Part shown: piece by piece, positions 53,745 to 63,537 of the stretch | Layout of the letters: every line of letters starts with the position of its first letter | Position numbering within the stretch: position 1 is the stretch's first letter | Assembly: GCA_946541845.1 (NCBI GenBank) | Contig: CAMNJW010000001.1 | Span: forward strand, 60,499 to 124,498 | Length of the DNA: 64,000 nucleotides | Reading direction: 5' to 3' | Origin: an uncultured Methanobrevibacter sp. | GTDB lineage: Archaea; Methanobacteriota; Methanobacteria; Methanobacteriales; Methanobacteriaceae | Translations under genes and position numbers: made by a program | The notes under the pieces: generated by a model | What the model was told of the DNA's origin: nothing | Database searches by the model: none | Seen by the model: the letters and a program-made list of their open reading frames with translations, nothing else

Positions 53745-53778
53745 AAAAATAAAAAAAATTGACCAAGAAAATGGCCAA
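53745..53778 (-). terminator. Hairpin and U-run terminator behind the histone gene
   Basis: On the minus strand TTGGCCA (53772-53778) and TGGTCAA (53759-53765) form a 7-bp stem with one G-U pair and a 6-nt loop, followed by TTTTTTTTATTTTT. It lies 47 bp after the histone stop codon. Confidence 0.7.
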
Positions 53779-53824
53779 TAGATTTTATTATCTAAGCTAT
53801 ATCGAAAATAACCAATTAGTAAAT

Positions 53825-54025
53825 CTATTTGATTGCTAATTTGATATCTTCAGCTTTTACAGTTTTTCTACCAGCGTGGCGTGCGAAATTAACAGCTTTT
53901 TGTGCGATTTCGTCACCTTTTTCTTCTAATGCTTCAGCTAATGCAATTTTTGCATCGTCACTAATTCTTTGTGCGCCAGCATTTTTTAAGATACGACCGA
54001 CTGGTGCGATTGGTAATTCACTCAT
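53825..54025 (-). CDS. hmf: Archaeal histone
   Basis: 66 residues, a complete single histone fold: [60 protein letters not shown]. The [15 protein letters not shown] and final helix match HMf/HMt histones that wrap DNA as dimers and extended stacks. The leader has GGAGGTGTAATA and a TATA box (TTTATATAC, 54058-54066). The remaining upstream gap to 54223 shows only AT-rich sequence. Confidence 0.97.
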   Translation of the reverse strand: MSELPIAPVGRILKNAGAQRISDDAKIALAEALEEKGDEIAQKAVNFARHAGRKTVKAEDIKLAIK

Positions 54026-54223
54026 TATTACACCTCCAATTAAAAGATAGTATGCAATAGTATATAAAGGTATCGGTAAAAATGGTTATTATTCGTCTAT
54101 ATTATAACATATCAACAGATAGAATATGCTTTTCAAATTTAGAAAAAAATATAGATATTAAAAAAAATTAAAGGATACAAATTAACAAGATAATAAAAAT
54201 AAGAATAAATATAAAATTAAAAA

Positions 54224-55504
54224 TTATTCTTCCAATAACTCGCTTATTAGATAAGTTGCCGTAGCTTCAGTTATTTTAACATTAACAAAAGTTCCTAATT
54301 CAACATTATGAACTATTACTGGAATATATGAATCAGTTTTAGCAATAAATCCACCTTTAGAACCTTTTTCAACAACTAAAACATTTTGAATGGAACCAAT
54401 CAAATCGATGTTTTCATCTTCGGTTATTTTTGATTTAATTTCAGATAAAAATTTTGATCTTTTTTTCATGACATCGCGTGGAATTTCTGGAAGTGAAGAT
54501 GAAATTGCACCTTTCCTATGCTGATATTTGGACAAGTGAATTATACTTGGTTTGATTTCCTCAAGTAATTTAACAGTTAACTCAAAATCATCATCGCTTT
54601 CAGTGGGATAACCAACAATTATATCGACCGCCAGAGCCAAACCTGGAATTTCACTTTTAAACTTTGATACAATATCCAAGTATTGGTCCACTGTATGACC
54701 CCGTCTCATTTCAGATAAAACCTTATCACTTCCTGATTGGACAGGTAAATGTATAAAATTATATACCTTCGGATGTTTCATTGCATCAATTATTTCATCA
54801 ACATCATTTAAAATGTTTTTAGGATGCATCATTCCAACACGAACTCTGAAATCTCCATCTAAATTAGCCACTTCTTTAATTAAATCAGATAGTTTCTCAC
54901 CACTGTCACGTCCAAATGCTGCAGTATCCTGTGCAGTGAGTTGAATCTCACAGGCCCCATTTTCAATAGCTTTCTTTGCTTCTGCAACTATATCTTCAAT
55001 TGGATAACTGTTTAATGGCCCACGAGCGAATCGAGTACAGCAAAATGTGCATGCCCCCAAACAACCTTCACAAATTTGAATAATATGAATAAGACTGTCG
55101 TCAGTTACTTTAGGAACTCCAACCTTAGGCTCCTTTGAAAATCCACATTCACGAATGACTTCTCCACAATAAGTACCATTAACAACATCAGCAGCCTTAT
55201 TTAACTGATGAGGTCCAATCCATGAGCAGTTCGGTCCGATTTTATCCAATTTTTCAGGATCAATTTCGACCATACAACCCCCAACAATAATCTTTTTATC
55301 AGGAAAATCCTTTTGAAGCTTTTGGATTTTATATGTAACCTTATTTTCAGTAGGCAATTTAACATAACAAGTGTTTACAATAATCACATCAGCCTCTTCA
55401 ATGGAATCAACTATGTCAATGTCATTTTCCTGCAGATTACCCGCTATAATTTGACCATCGGCTTTATTAAATGTGCATCCGTAAGATTCAATATATACTT
55501 TCAT
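54224..55504 (-). CDS. tRNA t6A37 methylthiotransferase
   Basis: 426 residues with the three-domain layout of the methylthiotransferase family: an N-terminal UPF0004 cluster domain (YIESYGCTFNKADGQIIAGN, CYVKLPTENK), radical SAM motif CLGACTFCCTRFARG and a TRAM domain at the C-terminus. Archaeal members turn t6A37 into ms2t6A37, as CDKAL1 does in eukaryotes. The start is ATG 55504, following GAGTGAACTTA; an in-frame GTG at 55513 is part of that site. Confidence 0.93.
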   Translation of the reverse strand: MKVYIESYGCTFNKADGQIIAGNLQENDIDIVDSIEEADVIIVNTCYVKLPTENKVTYKIQKLQKDFPDKKIIVGGCMVEIDPEKLDKIGPNCSWIGPHQLNKAADVVNGTYCGEVIRECGFSKEPKVGVPKVTDDSLIHIIQICEGCLGACTFCCTRFARGPLNSYPIEDIVAEAKKAIENGACEIQLTAQDTAAFGRDSGEKLSDLIKEVANLDGDFRVRVGMMHPKNILNDVDEIIDAMKHPKVYNFIHLPVQSGSDKVLSEMRRGHTVDQYLDIVSKFKSEIPGLALAVDIIVGYPTESDDDFELTVKLLEEIKPSIIHLSKYQHRKGAISSSLPEIPRDVMKKRSKFLSEIKSKITEDENIDLIGSIQNVLVVEKGSKGGFIAKTDSYIPVIVHNVELGTFVNVKITEATATYLISELLEE

Positions 55505-55514
55505 TAAGTTCACT

Positions 55515-56135
55515 CTATGATGTTTTCTTAAAAATATCCTTAGTTAAATCATAATCATAATTGTTAAATTTAACTGGTTTTGAATATACTCTTTTAATTA
55601 CTCCTGCTTTTGCAAATCCAGAAGTTAATTTTCTCTCTTGTGTTTTAATAACATGTACTTTGACAATATGCTTATCAATTTTGACAATATCTCCAGGAGC
55701 TATTTCGAAATCCCTTTCCAAATCCAACTTATAGGAATCCACCTCACCATGCAAGTCAACGGAAAATCCTATACGCGCAGGAATTTCAACAGAAACCGCC
55801 CATATGGTATCAACATCTTCAAGCATAGCTTTTTGAACCCTTTTATCCCCGATTTCAATACCTGTGACCTCAACCTGGCCCAAATCGGAAAGTAAGATGT
55901 CACCACATTTTAATTCATCACTTGGGGATAAATCTATTGTAGTCTTATGAGATTTGTCTTGCTCTGAAATGATTAATCTGTAAGGCCTTGGTTTTTTTGC
56001 TGAAATAATGTCTTTAAAAACATGACCACAATCCTCACATTTCAATAAATATTCTTCGATTAACTTTTTCTTAGATGATTTTTGCTTTGAATTTAAAATT
56101 TCAATATCGTCAGAACCACAAATTGGACAATCCAT
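55515..56135 (-). CDS. HVO_0476-family zinc-finger protein
   Basis: 206 residues: an N-terminal zinc ribbon (MDCPICGSDDIEIL ... LLKCEDCGHVFK, two CxxC pairs) followed by a basic region and a beta-rich C-terminal domain (GEVDSYKLDLERDFEIAPGD, IVKIDKHIVKVHVIKTQERK). It fits the archaeal HVO_0476 zinc-finger family. Nucleic-acid binding is likely; the target is unknown. 2 bp separate it from hacB. Confidence 0.75.
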   Translation of the reverse strand: MDCPICGSDDIEILNSKQKSSKKKLIEEYLLKCEDCGHVFKDIISAKKPRPYRLIISEQDKSHKTTIDLSPSDELKCGDILLSDLGQVEVTGIEIGDKRVQKAMLEDVDTIWAVSVEIPARIGFSVDLHGEVDSYKLDLERDFEIAPGDIVKIDKHIVKVHVIKTQERKLTSGFAKAGVIKRVYSKPVKFNNYDYDLTKDIFKKTS

Positions 56136-56137
56136 TT

Positions 56138-56629
56138 TTATGCCCCCTGTTCATCTTTCAAATAATGGTTTACTAATCCACCATCTTCCAAAATGCTTAA
56201 CATGAACTCTTTAAATGGTTCGAAGGTTTTCTCTTCGCCAGTTGATTCATTAATTAAAATTCCTTTTGATAGATCTATACTTATAATGTCCCCATCTTTT
56301 GCCTCAATATCACTTACGATAACAGGAAGCCCTATATTTATTGCGTTCCTGTAGAAAATCCTTGCAAATGATTTGGCAACTATTGCATCAACACCCGCAG
56401 TTTTAATGGCAACAGGAGCCTGTTCTCTAGATGAACCGCATCCGAAGTTTTCATCAGCAACTATGATATCTCCCTTTTTGACGTTTTTAGTAAAGTCAGG
56501 ACGTTCCCCCTCCAGTACATGGTCCGCCAAATCCTGAGGATTGAATGTCCTTAAATATCTTCCAGGAATTATTACATCAGTATCGATATTCTCTCCGAAA
56601 GTCCATGTTTTTCCTTTAATAATATCCAT
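56138..56629 (-). CDS. hacB: Homoaconitase/isopropylmalate isomerase small subunit
   Basis: 163 residues of the LeuD/HacB family: GENIDTDVIIPGRYLRTFNP and GCGSSREQAPVAIKTAGVDA. The substrate loop reads YLRT (R27, T28). In M. jannaschii the homoaconitase small subunit has Arg-Thr at this place, whereas the isopropylmalate isomerase subunit has Val-Tyr, so homoaconitase, for 2-oxosuberate and coenzyme B, is preferred. The start is ATG 56629 behind AGTGATATTA. The large subunit is not in the window. Confidence 0.82.
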   Translation of the reverse strand: MDIIKGKTWTFGENIDTDVIIPGRYLRTFNPQDLADHVLEGERPDFTKNVKKGDIIVADENFGCGSSREQAPVAIKTAGVDAIVAKSFARIFYRNAINIGLPVIVSDIEAKDGDIISIDLSKGILINESTGEEKTFEPFKEFMLSILEDGGLVNHYLKDEQGA

Positions 56630-56721
56630 TAATATCACTATAAAAAATTGAATTAAATAAGAAAACGAGTATTGGGATTATCCCAATACAAAATAAGTTA
56701 GGTGATTTTTAGTAATTTAAG

Positions 56722-58227
56722 TTATTTCTTTTGTTTTAGTGGTTGTGCAAATTCTTGTTCGACACTTTGACGATACATTGAATTCATTGTACAGAATGGA
56801 ATGATTCTTCCATCAGGGGTTGCATAATGAATTACACATTTTTTAACCCTATCTTCGTCAAAGTTAAATGGATCCATGAAGTGCATACATGAAATTAGCA
56901 TTGCATCTTTGGAGAAGTCTCCTAAAGCATCATAGTCCCCTTTAGCAAATACGTTTAATAATATTTTTACGATATCCAAATCTTTAGGAGCCTTACTTCT
57001 ATGAACCATTTTAGGCAAATTACCAGTTAAACCAGCAAGCACCCTTTTACGTGACCCGAATTTACCTCTTTTAAGTTTTTCATTATACTCTTTTAACTTA
57101 TCGAATAAATCATCAACATCAATGAAATCAGTGATTGGAATTAATTTGTCTTTTCCGCTGCCTTCAGTTTTTTCTCTGAATACATAAGTAGCGATTCCAC
57201 AATGTTCATGACAGTTAAGAGTTACCTTAGCGGATTCCTCACCGTCAAGTAAAGATATGAATTCTGCAATTGGCTCTACAGAAGATGGTGGGTAGAAAGA
57301 ATCGACAGGAACTTGACCATCAGTTTCATTTGCAATGATATTGACAAAGTCAGGGATTGTTATCCTTTGCTCTTCAACATGCTCAGCAGGAGTTCTTCCA
57401 GAGAATGAAACAGGCTGGAAGTTTACACCATAGATATTTTCATTGTGGTCGAATGCAAACTTGATTATTTCACCAACTTGATGGTCGTTAACACCTTTAA
57501 CCAAAGTAGGCACGAGAACAACACCCAAACCTGCTTTTCTACAGTTTTCGATTGCTTCTAACTTGAATGGAAGCAAGTCCCTACCTCTATTGTTGATGTA
57601 AGGTTCTGGAGTCACACCATCAAATGCAAGATAAACAGTATTTAATCCTGCTGCTTTCAATTCCTTAGCAAGATTTTCCCTTTTTGCCAATCTTATACCA
57701 TTGGTAGCAATTTGAACGTGAGTGAAACCTTCCTCTTTTGCCATCTTAACAAGGTCCACAATATCCTTTCTTACGGTAGGTTCCCCTCCCGCATATTGTA
57801 TAGCAGGACATGGATGAGGTTTTAAGTTTCTCAAATTCCTGAGCATTTGCCTTATTTCATCTTGAGTAGGTTCATACAAATATCCTGCAGCCGCAGCATT
57901 TGCAAAACAGACAGGACATCTTAAATTACATCTATTTGTTACATCAATTAATCCTAATACAGTAGAAGTTTCATGTTTTGAACATAAACCACAATTGCTT
58001 GGACAAGCTCCAATGTCTTCGACACAAGGGTTTTCTACATGAGTGATAGTTGGAATGTACTGTTCCATCTTATCATATAACTCATTATCACTCCAGTAAG
58101 TGTTAACGAATTCCCCATGTTCATCACAAGTTTTTTTAATAAAGACTCTTCCGTCCTCATCAAAAACTTCTGCATCTAGTGGTTTTCCACATTCAGGACA
58201 TAAACTTTTAGTTTCTTTTATCTTCAA
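56722..58227 (-). CDS. tes: Tetraether lipid synthase-like radical SAM protein
   Basis: 501 residues: an N-terminal rubredoxin-like Cys region (CPECGKPLDAEVFDEDGR, TCDEHG), a second cluster region (CVEDIGACPSNCGLCSKH), the radical SAM motif CNLRCPVCFANAAAAG and QYAGGEPTVRKDI, and further cysteines in the C-terminal half (LNCHEHCGIATY; SCMHFMDPF; CVIHYATPDGRIIPFC). Order and length match the archaeal enzyme that joins two archaeol chains to the tetraether caldarchaeol. The start is TTG 58227 behind AAAGGTGATTTT. It is divergent from carS, an enzyme of the same lipid pathway. Confidence 0.82.
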   Translation of the reverse strand: MKIKETKSLCPECGKPLDAEVFDEDGRVFIKKTCDEHGEFVNTYWSDNELYDKMEQYIPTITHVENPCVEDIGACPSNCGLCSKHETSTVLGLIDVTNRCNLRCPVCFANAAAAGYLYEPTQDEIRQMLRNLRNLKPHPCPAIQYAGGEPTVRKDIVDLVKMAKEEGFTHVQIATNGIRLAKRENLAKELKAAGLNTVYLAFDGVTPEPYINNRGRDLLPFKLEAIENCRKAGLGVVLVPTLVKGVNDHQVGEIIKFAFDHNENIYGVNFQPVSFSGRTPAEHVEEQRITIPDFVNIIANETDGQVPVDSFYPPSSVEPIAEFISLLDGEESAKVTLNCHEHCGIATYVFREKTEGSGKDKLIPITDFIDVDDLFDKLKEYNEKLKRGKFGSRKRVLAGLTGNLPKMVHRSKAPKDLDIVKILLNVFAKGDYDALGDFSKDAMLISCMHFMDPFNFDEDRVKKCVIHYATPDGRIIPFCTMNSMYRQSVEQEFAQPLKQKK

Positions 58228-58369
58228 AAAAATCACCTTTACTAACAATATTCTATCATTAGTACAAACTTACATAATATAATATATTTAAATTAATTTA
58301 ATATTTAAACTTAATTAATATATACTACTTTGAATATATTTATAATTAATAAATTGGAGAATTAACTGA

Positions 58370-58936
58370 ATGACACTTAATGTTCAAATTTTACTAATAG
58401 CATGCGTTACAACACTTTATTTTATTCTTCCCGCATACTTCTCAAACGGTGCAGGATTAGTGTTTGGAGGAGGCATGCCTGTTGATTTTGGCAAATCCGA
58501 TTCCAAAGGCAATCGTTGGATAGGCGATGGTGTAACATGGAGAGGTTTGATAGGCGGAACAATCATCGGAATTATAACCGGTGCATTACAGGGATACTTT
58601 GGGCCACAAATAATCTCACAGTTCGGCCAGTACATAATAACTCCAATCATAACAGACATTCCAAGCGGAATATTAATCGGATTTTTGCTTGGTTTCGGAG
58701 CCCTTTTAGGTGATGCAATAGGCAGTTTCCTAAAAAGAAGACTCGGAATTGGAAGAGGAAAACCAGCTCCTATATTGGATCAGCTAGATTTCCTGATTGT
58801 GGCATTAATACTGGTTTCATTTGTTGTTGAACTTAGCTTATTATTCATAGTGATAGCAATCGTATTAACCTTAGCCATACATTTAATTGCAAATAGCTGT
58901 GCTTATCTGCTTGGCATTAAAGATGTCTGGTACTAA
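58370..58936 (+). CDS. carS: CDP-archaeol synthase
   Basis: 188 residues, with four or five membrane helices. The polar loop FSNGAGLVFGGGMPVDFGKS and the GNRWIGDGVTWRGLIGGTII segment, followed by FLLGFGALLGDAIGSFLKRR and LGIGRGKPAPILDQLDFLIV, are diagnostic of CarS. It activates digeranylgeranylglyceryl phosphate with CTP. GGAG lies ten bases before the ATG. Confidence 0.95.
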   Translation: MTLNVQILLIACVTTLYFILPAYFSNGAGLVFGGGMPVDFGKSDSKGNRWIGDGVTWRGLIGGTIIGIITGALQGYFGPQIISQFGQYIITPIITDIPSGILIGFLLGFGALLGDAIGSFLKRRLGIGRGKPAPILDQLDFLIVALILVSFVVELSLLFIVIAIVLTLAIHLIANSCAYLLGIKDVWY

Positions 58937-58969
58937 TTTTTAAAAAAAAAGATTTAAGAGATTGAACTC

Positions 58970-59992
58970 TTAATTTAAATATTTATTCATCATTACGGCA
59001 GTTCCAACAGCCGGTGCCACTGTACATTCGTCATCAGTTAAGATATCGCCCATTGATTTTACTTCCAAACCCAATAATTCAGCTGCAGGTTTGTCTAAAA
59101 TATCCTTGCCGAGACCTGTTGTTACAATCAAGTTTAAATTTTGAGTTTCAACCACCTGTTTTAAACCGTCTGCAATTTGTTCCACTTGCTTTTGATGAAT
59201 GAACTTGGACATTTCAACAATGTCATCCATAGACAACATTTCCAAATCTGCACAGACCACACGTGCAATTCTTTTAGCACAATCTATTTTAGATTTTCCC
59301 TCACCATCAAAAGTATCACAAATATAATCTTTTTCTGCAATCAAATCTAAAACCGTATAAACATCAGCGGTTTGTGCAAACAGTTCACTGGCCACCCGAT
59401 AAGTTTTACCGTTCAATTCAACCTTATCCAGAAAACTTGCAAGATTAGTCCTTAATGTTCCAGTGTAAACCAGTTCTCCGGTTGCAGACCTGTCAAAATC
59501 GGATTTTCCAATTGCGCATTCACAACCATCCTTGATTGGGATGATATCTGTTGTTGTACTTCCAGTATCGATAAAAATACAGTTATCAGATATTAAAGTT
59601 GCAATTTGAGCAGTTGCAATCCAATTTGCAGCCGCCGCCTTTAGAGGAGTCTCTTCAATTTCAGATTTTGAAAGCATTCCGTCAATGCCCACATATGCTA
59701 TCGGGCATTCAAAAGTTTCTTCACATTTTCTAACAACATCCAAAACTCCATCTTTTTTAGTGTCATATGCGTCAACGAGTTCTGCGGTCATGGAAATTCC
59801 AACTGCATCAATTTCAGCCAATGGACAAATCTTTTCTATCAATTCGACTAAAACTCTTGATAAATCATCATTATTGCTCCACATAGGAAGATATGCAAAA
59901 TCAACTTCAATGTTTTTTATTTCTTCTCCTTCAAAGTCAATTATTGCCAAATCAGTGTTTGCACCACCGATATCAAATCCTGCTACCTTCAT
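58970..59992 (-). CDS. mfnF: Methanofuran biosynthesis protein MfnF
   Basis: 340 residues of the hydantoinase/oxoprolinase ASKHA fold: VAGFDIGGANTDLAIID, GISMTAELVDAYDTKKDGVL and CIFIDTGSTTTDIIPIKDGC. The methanogen form, sometimes annotated as an H4MPT-linked C1-transfer protein, joins the glutamylated tyramine to the aminomethylfuran unit of methanofuran. It starts 1 bp after mfnD, which catalyses an earlier step of the same pathway. Confidence 0.9.
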   Translation of the reverse strand: MKVAGFDIGGANTDLAIIDFEGEEIKNIEVDFAYLPMWSNNDDLSRVLVELIEKICPLAEIDAVGISMTAELVDAYDTKKDGVLDVVRKCEETFECPIAYVGIDGMLSKSEIEETPLKAAAANWIATAQIATLISDNCIFIDTGSTTTDIIPIKDGCECAIGKSDFDRSATGELVYTGTLRTNLASFLDKVELNGKTYRVASELFAQTADVYTVLDLIAEKDYICDTFDGEGKSKIDCAKRIARVVCADLEMLSMDDIVEMSKFIHQKQVEQIADGLKQVVETQNLNLIVTTGLGKDILDKPAAELLGLEVKSMGDILTDDECTVAPAVGTAVMMNKYLN

Positions 59993-59993
59993 A

Positions 59994-61082
59994 TTATATT
60001 CTCCTAATCTCTAAAGCATCTCCTGACTTTTTAAATTCTACTTCGCCGTCTAAGGAAATGTCCAAATCTTCAATGCCAATTTCCCCATCAATCAGTTCAA
60101 TGATTGACTTGCCTATATTGAAATTGGCTATTTCATTCAATCCAACATAAGGTGTTGTAAACCTGGAATTTATCTCCAAAAGATAAACTGAGTAAACATC
60201 TTTTTCATCAGCATTAATCAGCAAGTCAACACCCACGAAACCTTTCATACCTTCAATAGATTCAATAGCTTTAACAGCTATTTCAAATGCCTCATCCTTG
60301 TATTCGCTTTCATAAGGCAATTTTCCGCCAATATATGTTCCCTTATCATCCTTAAGCTCTACATACTGCTTGTTCAAACTGATTGGAACCGCTTTTTTGC
60401 CATCGGAAATTAAGCTTACACTTATGTCTTCGCCTTCAATGTACTCCTGAACAATGATTCTGGAACCTGGCTTAAAAATCTTATCCAAATCCAATGTCAA
60501 ATCTTCAATATTCTCAATGATTACTATGTCCTCGCAGTCAACTCCAACCAATGGTTTTATAATCAATTTAAGCGGAGTCAACGGATCTTCGGCTTGCCAT
60601 TTTTCATGCAAGTTTTCTATTGCCCTTTTCCAATATCCTTTCGGGTCAATTTTAAATCTGAATGATCTTGGCTGTGGAACAATGTTGAAAAGTTCCTCAT
60701 AGGTTTCATACTTATCAGACGATTTAAAGCATGCATCTGCAGATGAAGTGTATGTTTTAACATTGTTTTCTTCCAGGATTTTAGTAATGTTGTAAAGGTT
60801 ATTATTGTTTTCGGCAGATATGAAAATAGCTCTTTTGAAATTTTCTGCATTCACCTTAAGCCATTCCACAACATCACAGTCGATTAGAATTGGATTGACA
60901 TTTTCATAATCCTTAACAATGCCCTCATAAGATTTATTGATGACTAAATCAACATCATAATCTTTCAAATCATCTAAAAGTGCAAATATCAATGCTTCCG
61001 CTTCGGAAATTATGCATTTGTCCTTTTCTCCGGAAGCAGTGAAATACTCGAATACTAAAATTGAATCATTCTCTTTTGTCAT
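59994..61082 (-). CDS. mfnD: Tyramine-L-glutamate ligase MfnD
   Basis: 362 residues of the ATP-grasp family: [16 protein letters not shown] at the N-terminus, the ATP-binding core [40 protein letters not shown] and the metal-binding [14 protein letters not shown]. MfnD links glutamate to tyramine in methanofuran synthesis. The start is ATG 61082; the first 17 bp overlap the end of the epimerase gene. It precedes mfnF by one base. Confidence 0.9.
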   Translation of the reverse strand: MTKENDSILVFEYFTASGEKDKCIISEAEALIFALLDDLKDYDVDLVINKSYEGIVKDYENVNPILIDCDVVEWLKVNAENFKRAIFISAENNNNLYNITKILEENNVKTYTSSADACFKSSDKYETYEELFNIVPQPRSFRFKIDPKGYWKRAIENLHEKWQAEDPLTPLKLIIKPLVGVDCEDIVIIENIEDLTLDLDKIFKPGSRIIVQEYIEGEDISVSLISDGKKAVPISLNKQYVELKDDKGTYIGGKLPYESEYKDEAFEIAVKAIESIEGMKGFVGVDLLINADEKDVYSVYLLEINSRFTTPYVGLNEIANFNIGKSIIELIDGEIGIEDLDISLDGEVEFKKSGDALEIRRI

Positions 61083-62388
61083 AAGCAATCATCATTCCAT
61101 TTAAGTTTAGCTCATCTGTTGGAAATAGCATTTTCTCCCCATCAAAAACCATGTGAACAAGTGCGTTTTCCTTTAGCTCAAATTCACCGACTGAAATATC
61201 ATCATCAACTTGGGTCATTTTTCTTGTAAACGATGACATGATGTCTTCAGGAGCTGAAATGTTTAACAAACCGTTTTCATAATAATCTTCAATGGCATCA
61301 ACAATTAATTTTGCGGCATTACCCTGGCCATAAGGGTTTGAAGCGTTTTTCATCCTTTCTGCAAATTTCTCATCATTTAAAATCTTATTTGCATTTTCAA
61401 GAATGGCTTGAGTATTTGATCCTACAAGAATATTTCCGCCAGCAGTCACTGTTTCTGGCCTTTCGGTATTGTATCTTAATGTCAGAGCAGGCACATTTAA
61501 TGTAATGGCCTCTTCCTGAAGGCCTCCTGAATCGGTTAAAATCAATGTTGACTTGGAAGTTAGAAGTAAAAAATCAAGATATCCTAATGGTTTTACAATA
61601 TGGATATGGTCCAGATTGGCCAATTCATCAAACAATCCGAATTTTTTAAGTGTGTTTTTGGTTCTTGGATGAATTGGGAAAATTATATTCATGTCACTTA
61701 ATTGCCTTAATGCATCAATAATATTACTCACTCTTGTCTTATCATCCACATTTTCCGCCCTATGCATTGTCAATGTCAAAATATTTTCCATATTTTCAAC
61801 ATTTAGCTCTTTTAAGGATTCATCCTCAAATCCTCTCTTTTGAGCAATTTTTAAATGCCTGAAACAGGCATCAACGACAGTATTGCCTGTGATAAACAGA
61901 TTCTTTCTTGAAAAACCTTCTGCCAAAAGATTAATAGCTGACTCTTCAGTTGGAATAAAATACATTGAAGAGCAAACATCAGCAGCCCTTCGATTAACCT
62001 CTTCAGGCATGGTCATGTCAAATGACCTGAGCCCCGCTTCAACATGGCCGATAGGAATGTGTAATTTAGATGCAACAAGTGCCCCTGCAAGAACCGCATT
62101 TGTATCCCCCTGAACAAGAACAATATCCGGCTTTTCATCCAAAAGAACCTCTTCTATTCCTTTCATCATCAATCCAGTCTGTTTTCCATGGGTCCCTGAT
62201 CCAACATGAATATTGTAATCTGGAACGGGAATCTCCAGATCCTTGAAGAAGTTATCGGACATCTCCTCATCATAATGCTGACCAGTATGCAAAACAATTT
62301 GATTGATATCCCTTTTTGAGATTTCATCAATGATAGGAGCCATCTTAATAATTTCAGGCCTAGTTCCTAGAATTGTTGCTATTTTCAT
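61066..62388 (-). CDS. wecB: UDP-N-acetylglucosamine 2-epimerase
   Basis: 440 residues from ATG 62388 ([20 protein letters not shown]) behind AGTGATATTT; a longer frame from 62433 adds a non-family hydrophobic stretch. The GT-B-like epimerase core is complete: [58 protein letters not shown]. It makes UDP-ManNAc for surface polysaccharide. After the usual end near residue 375 comes a 60-residue C-terminal extension that overlaps mfnD; see findings. Confidence 0.93.
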   Translation of the reverse strand: MKIATILGTRPEIIKMAPIIDEISKRDINQIVLHTGQHYDEEMSDNFFKDLEIPVPDYNIHVGSGTHGKQTGLMMKGIEEVLLDEKPDIVLVQGDTNAVLAGALVASKLHIPIGHVEAGLRSFDMTMPEEVNRRAADVCSSMYFIPTEESAINLLAEGFSRKNLFITGNTVVDACFRHLKIAQKRGFEDESLKELNVENMENILTLTMHRAENVDDKTRVSNIIDALRQLSDMNIIFPIHPRTKNTLKKFGLFDELANLDHIHIVKPLGYLDFLLLTSKSTLILTDSGGLQEEAITLNVPALTLRYNTERPETVTAGGNILVGSNTQAILENANKILNDEKFAERMKNASNPYGQGNAAKLIVDAIEDYYENGLLNISAPEDIMSSFTRKMTQVDDDISVGEFELKENALVHMVFDGEKMLFPTDELNLNGMMIAYDKRE

Positions 62389-62547
62389 AAATATCACTAT
62401 TAATATATTATATTTAAATAAGGTTAAAAACATTTACAAAAATGCACATATGTAAAATATATCTATTTTGTCAAAAAATATTTGCAAAAATGTATTTATA
62501 TATAAAAAAATAAATTAGTTATTAATCATTCGAACAAAGTGAATTTA

Positions 62548-63537
62548 ATGACAATGAACTATAACACACCCAGGGAATTTGGAAAATACACCATGGCCGA
62601 ATTCCAATTTGAATCCGGAGCCACACTAGAAAACGTTACGGTAGAATACGTAACCTTCGGAACCCCAAAATACAATGAAAACCATGAGCTTATAAACACC
62701 ATAATATATTGTCATGCCTATGATACTGACTACACAGGAGTTAGGGACATCTACAATATTACAAATGAGAACGACCCCTTGGATGAAAATGAATATTTCT
62801 TCATATCCATCAACTCACTTGGATTTCCAGATTCATGTAGCCCTTCATCAACAGGACTGAAATTTAAGTTTCCCCACTATACCCTAAAGGATGCAGTAAA
62901 CTTCAAAAGACAATTTTTAAAAGAAAAATTCGGCATCGAACATATTCACGGAATACTTGGTCGTGAAATGGGTGGTTACGAAGTATTTACCTGGGCCTGT
63001 GAGTATCCTGATGAAATGGATTTCATTTTAGTTGCCGGAAGTGGATTTAAGACCGGCGGACACAAGTATGTGCTAGCAAAAACCATAGATAATATTATTG
63101 AATCCTCTGATTATTACAATGAAAATTATAGCAGTTCCATATCCGAAACTCTTATTTCACTAAACGTTCTAATCTACCCATACTACAAATCAAAACAGCA
63201 ATTAGAAGACATGACCAATGATGAAATTGACATATATATGGAAGATTTTGTTGAAAACAGATTGACATTCGACGTTTATGATATAAAATATAGAAATGAT
63301 GCCCTAATGAACTATGATGTGGAGGACAAACTCAAAAAAATCAAGGCAAAATCATTGATATTCCGTTCAAAACAAGACTTATACTTTTCAATAGAACATG
63401 ATCTTTTACCTTTAAAAGAACTAATTAAAGATTGCGAGATAGTGCTTTATGAATCAGACGAACAGGACTTCGAATATCAAAATCCTGCAATCGTTAAAAA
63501 TGAAATCATGTTATTTTTAAAGGACATTGCCTATTAA
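62548..63537 (+). CDS. MetX-like alpha/beta-hydrolase fold protein, probably inactive
   Basis: 329 residues from ATG 62548 (AGTGAATTTA before it; a GTG at 62539 overlaps that site). It resembles homoserine O-acetyltransferase along its whole length: NTIIYCHAYDTDYTG, INSLGFPDSCSPSSTGLKFK, ACEYPDEMDFILVAGSG. The nucleophile elbow, normally GGSMGG, reads GREMGG, so the Ser is Glu; near the end the expected catalytic His region (GHD.F) reads SDEQDF. Only the Asp (SKQDLYF) remains. Classical acyl-transfer chemistry therefore seems lost; a binding role is possible. Confidence 0.75.
   Translation: MTMNYNTPREFGKYTMAEFQFESGATLENVTVEYVTFGTPKYNENHELINTIIYCHAYDTDYTGVRDIYNITNENDPLDENEYFFISINSLGFPDSCSPSSTGLKFKFPHYTLKDAVNFKRQFLKEKFGIEHIHGILGREMGGYEVFTWACEYPDEMDFILVAGSGFKTGGHKYVLAKTIDNIIESSDYYNENYSSSISETLISLNVLIYPYYKSKQQLEDMTNDEIDIYMEDFVENRLTFDVYDIKYRNDALMNYDVEDKLKKIKAKSLIFRSKQDLYFSIEHDLLPLKELIKDCEIVLYESDEQDFEYQNPAIVKNEIMLFLKDIAY

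Noticed and set aside
62450..62512. Imperfect direct repeat ATTTRCAAAAATGYA before the MetX-like gene
   Set aside because: Only two degenerate copies in AT-rich promoter DNA; not enough to call a regulatory element.
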